A DNA stretch of 43,628 nucleotides, from contig JAMPDQ010000013.1 of assembly GCA_023665575.1 (NCBI GenBank), forward strand, positions 1-43,628. The letters run 5' to 3'. Shown here one piece after another: positions 42,620-43,628 of the stretch. A program made the position numbers and the translations under genes. Under the pieces are notes generated by a model. The model was not told the origin of the DNA, searched no databases, and saw nothing but the letters and a program-made list of their open reading frames with translations. This DNA comes from Candidatus Amulumruptor caecigallinarius. GTDB lineage: Bacteria; Bacteroidota; Bacteroidia; Bacteroidales; Muribaculaceae. How positions within the stretch are numbered: the stretch's first letter is position 1; every line of letters begins with the position of its first letter.

Positions 42620-43054
42620 ATGAAAAAAGTTGCCTTTGCCTGCGACCATGCCGGCTTTGAATTGAAACAAACCCTTATGAACTTTATGAAGTGTAAGGGA
42701 TATGAAGTGATGGATTTCGGAACTTACACCACCGATTCATGTGATTATCCCGACTATGCCCATCCTTGTGCACGCGCTGTGGAATGTGGGGAGTGCGATT
42801 TCGGAATTGCGATGTGCGGGTCAGGCAACGGCATTGCAATCACACTTAACAAGCATCAGAAAATCCGGGCTGCCATATGTTGGAAGCCGGAGCTGGCTGC
42901 TCTTGCCAGGCAGCATAACAATGCCAATATATTGGTGATTCCCGCTAGATTTGTTTCTGAAGAAGAGGCTCTCAAAATCACAAACGCTTATCTGGAGGCT
43001 GCGTTTGAAGGAGGCCGACATTTGCGCAGGATAGAAAAGATTCCGGTGTGCTGA
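42620..43054 (+). CDS. rpiB: Ribose 5-phosphate isomerase B
   Basis: Interconverts ribose 5-phosphate and ribulose 5-phosphate. The product is 144 residues from the ATG at 42620. FACDHAGFELK (Asp9, His10), TYTTDSCDYPDYAH, and the catalytic CGSGNGIAI loop (Cys66) define the RpiB/LacAB family; AALARQHNNANIL follows. It begins one base after the GtrA stop. Confidence 0.93.
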   Translation: MKKVAFACDHAGFELKQTLMNFMKCKGYEVMDFGTYTTDSCDYPDYAHPCARAVECGECDFGIAMCGSGNGIAITLNKHQKIRAAICWKPELAALARQHNNANILVIPARFVSEEEALKITNAYLEAAFEGGRHLRRIEKIPVC

Positions 43055-43079
43055 CAAGAATAATAAGATATATTCTGCA

Positions 43080-43442
43080 ATGGAATCTGAAAAATATTTC
43101 ATAATCAAACTTGAGTCTCTGCGCTTCAATGCCCGAATAGGTGTGGATGCACAAGAGAGGGTGGTGGGCAACGAATTCTCCATTGATATCTCGTTAGAGC
43201 TCGATGCATCCGGATTTACAATGGAAAACATCCGTACTACTGTTTCGTATGCCGATGTGTATGAGGAAGTAAGAAATTTCATGTCGGAAAAGTGGCTGTT
43301 GCTTGAATCAGTGGTGACGGCTCTGGCCGACAGATTAAAAGAACGTTGGCCGCAAATAAGAGGGGGGAGCATCGCTCTCACTAAATTGCGCCCCCCGGTT
43401 AGCGGCATGACAGGGTCAGCCACAGTGGAACTTCGGTTCTAA
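43080..43442 (+). CDS. folB: Dihydroneopterin aldolase
   Basis: Cleaves dihydroneopterin to 6-hydroxymethyl-dihydropterin and glycolaldehyde in folate synthesis. At 120 residues the length is typical. LESLRFNARIGVDAQERVVGNEFSIDISLEL is the N-terminal tunnelling-fold strand with the catalytic region, TVSYADVYEEV holds the conserved Tyr, LLESVVTALADRLKERWP the Glu-bearing helix, and KLRPPVSGMTGSATVEL the C-terminal strand. The stop TAA begins a B-type element end. Confidence 0.93.
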   Translation: MESEKYFIIKLESLRFNARIGVDAQERVVGNEFSIDISLELDASGFTMENIRTTVSYADVYEEVRNFMSEKWLLLESVVTALADRLKERWPQIRGGSIALTKLRPPVSGMTGSATVELRF

Positions 43443-43475
43443 GGCTCCGTTCCCCCTGCCGCCATATAGCCTGCT
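43440..43475. repeat. Element E16: truncated B-type element after folB
   Basis: TAAGGCTCCGTTCCCCCTGC then CGCCATATAGCCTGCTA joins the left B terminus almost directly to core-like sequence (ATATAGCCTGCTA). No right end is seen before the tRNA promoter. Confidence 0.55.
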
Positions 43476-43516
43476 AACCTTTTTAAAAGGAAAAAAAGAA
43501 AAAATGCCAAAATAAT

Positions 43517-43547
43517 TTTGCGGATTCAAAAAAAAATTCTAATTTTG
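43517..43547 (+). promoter_or_regulatory. Promoter of the tRNA-Arg gene
   Basis: TTTG at 43517-43520, exactly 19 bases, then TAATTTTG at 43540-43547. The predicted start is about 20 bases before the mature tRNA. Confidence 0.88.
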
Positions 43548-43573
43548 CAATCGCAAAACGGAAGAAAATCCAA

Positions 43574-43628
43574 GGCTCCTTAGCTCAACTGAATAGAGCA
43601 TCTGACTACGGATCAGAAGGTTACAGGT
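43574..43628 (+). tRNA. tRNA-Arg (anticodon ACG), 3' part beyond the window
   Basis: The acceptor strand GGCTCCT is followed by TA, a D-arm GCTC...GAGC, and an anticodon stem TCTGA/TCAGA around the loop CTACGGA, giving ACG. The variable region begins and then the window ends, so the T-arm and 3' acceptor strand cannot be checked. Confidence 0.9.

Noticed and set aside
1..43475. CRISPR-like repeats
   Set aside because: The repeats are dispersed, palindromic and not regularly spaced, and no cas gene is present.

Overview
The window looks like ordinary chromosome from a member of the Bacteroidales, probably Muribaculaceae-like (family level is inference). The evidence is several perfect Bacteroidota-type promoters (TTTG, 19-20 nt, TAnnTTTG), lineage-typical proteins (DUF4290, DUF4296, a fused FeoA-FeoB, a peptidoglycan-binding OmpA protein, a SPOR-domain protein, a T9SS-like C-terminal tail) and the absence of obvious Shine-Dalgarno sequences. 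There is no prophage, transposase gene, CRISPR array or rRNA.

Layout: a small membrane-protein pair and prmA (218-1797); an ECF sigma factor (2132-2722); glnS (3432-5138); a minus-strand block ddl-ileS-lspA-DUF4296 (12312-6038) covering cell wall, translation and lipoprotein maturation; a GNAT acetyltransferase (12658-13932); an AT-rich stretch with an Xre-type regulator (13933-15289); rarA and a HAD phosphatase on the minus strand (15370-17454), divergent from an FAD dehydrogenase-tsaB-DUF4290-murA block (18293-22528); rimM, a small acidic protein and an OmpA-like protein (23107-24635); feoAB (27278-24822); a uvrB-ygiQ-S9 peptidase operon (33569-27515) behind a secreted protein gene; an orphan small gene resembling the C-terminal domain of FtsZ (35332-35736); tpiA-SPOR-folE (36205-38152); degP/htrA (39724-38258); lysC (39963-41333); a tight engB-gtrA-like-rpiB-folB cluster (41508-43442); and the start of a tRNA-Arg(ACG) at the right edge.

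The most striking content is non-coding. About 2.8 kb of the window is a modular superfamily of dispersed palindromic elements. At least two subfamilies (called A and B here) share a diverged core with a hairpin such as CATAGC-CC-GCTATG. They carry different terminal inverted repeats of about 35-40 bp: A ends in TAAGAGTCTGTTTCATAAAA and B in TAAGGCTCCATTCCCCCAAA. A short third type (C) ends in TAAGGCCCCGTTTCATAAAA. The elements begin and end in TA, and two copies abut while sharing that TA. In seven genes the stop codon is exactly the terminal TAA/TAG of an element. A third, unrelated module (M, about 170 bp) is inserted inside both A and B copies with 7-8 bp target duplications, and an uninterrupted copy of the B site is also present. 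Some copies lie between promoter and start codon, giving predicted long structured 5' leaders. This resembles Correia, NEMIS or RUP elements of other bacteria (MITEs probably moved in trans by an IS630-type transposase), but I recognise no named family with these termini. Names A, B, C, M and E1-E17 are labels used only in this report.
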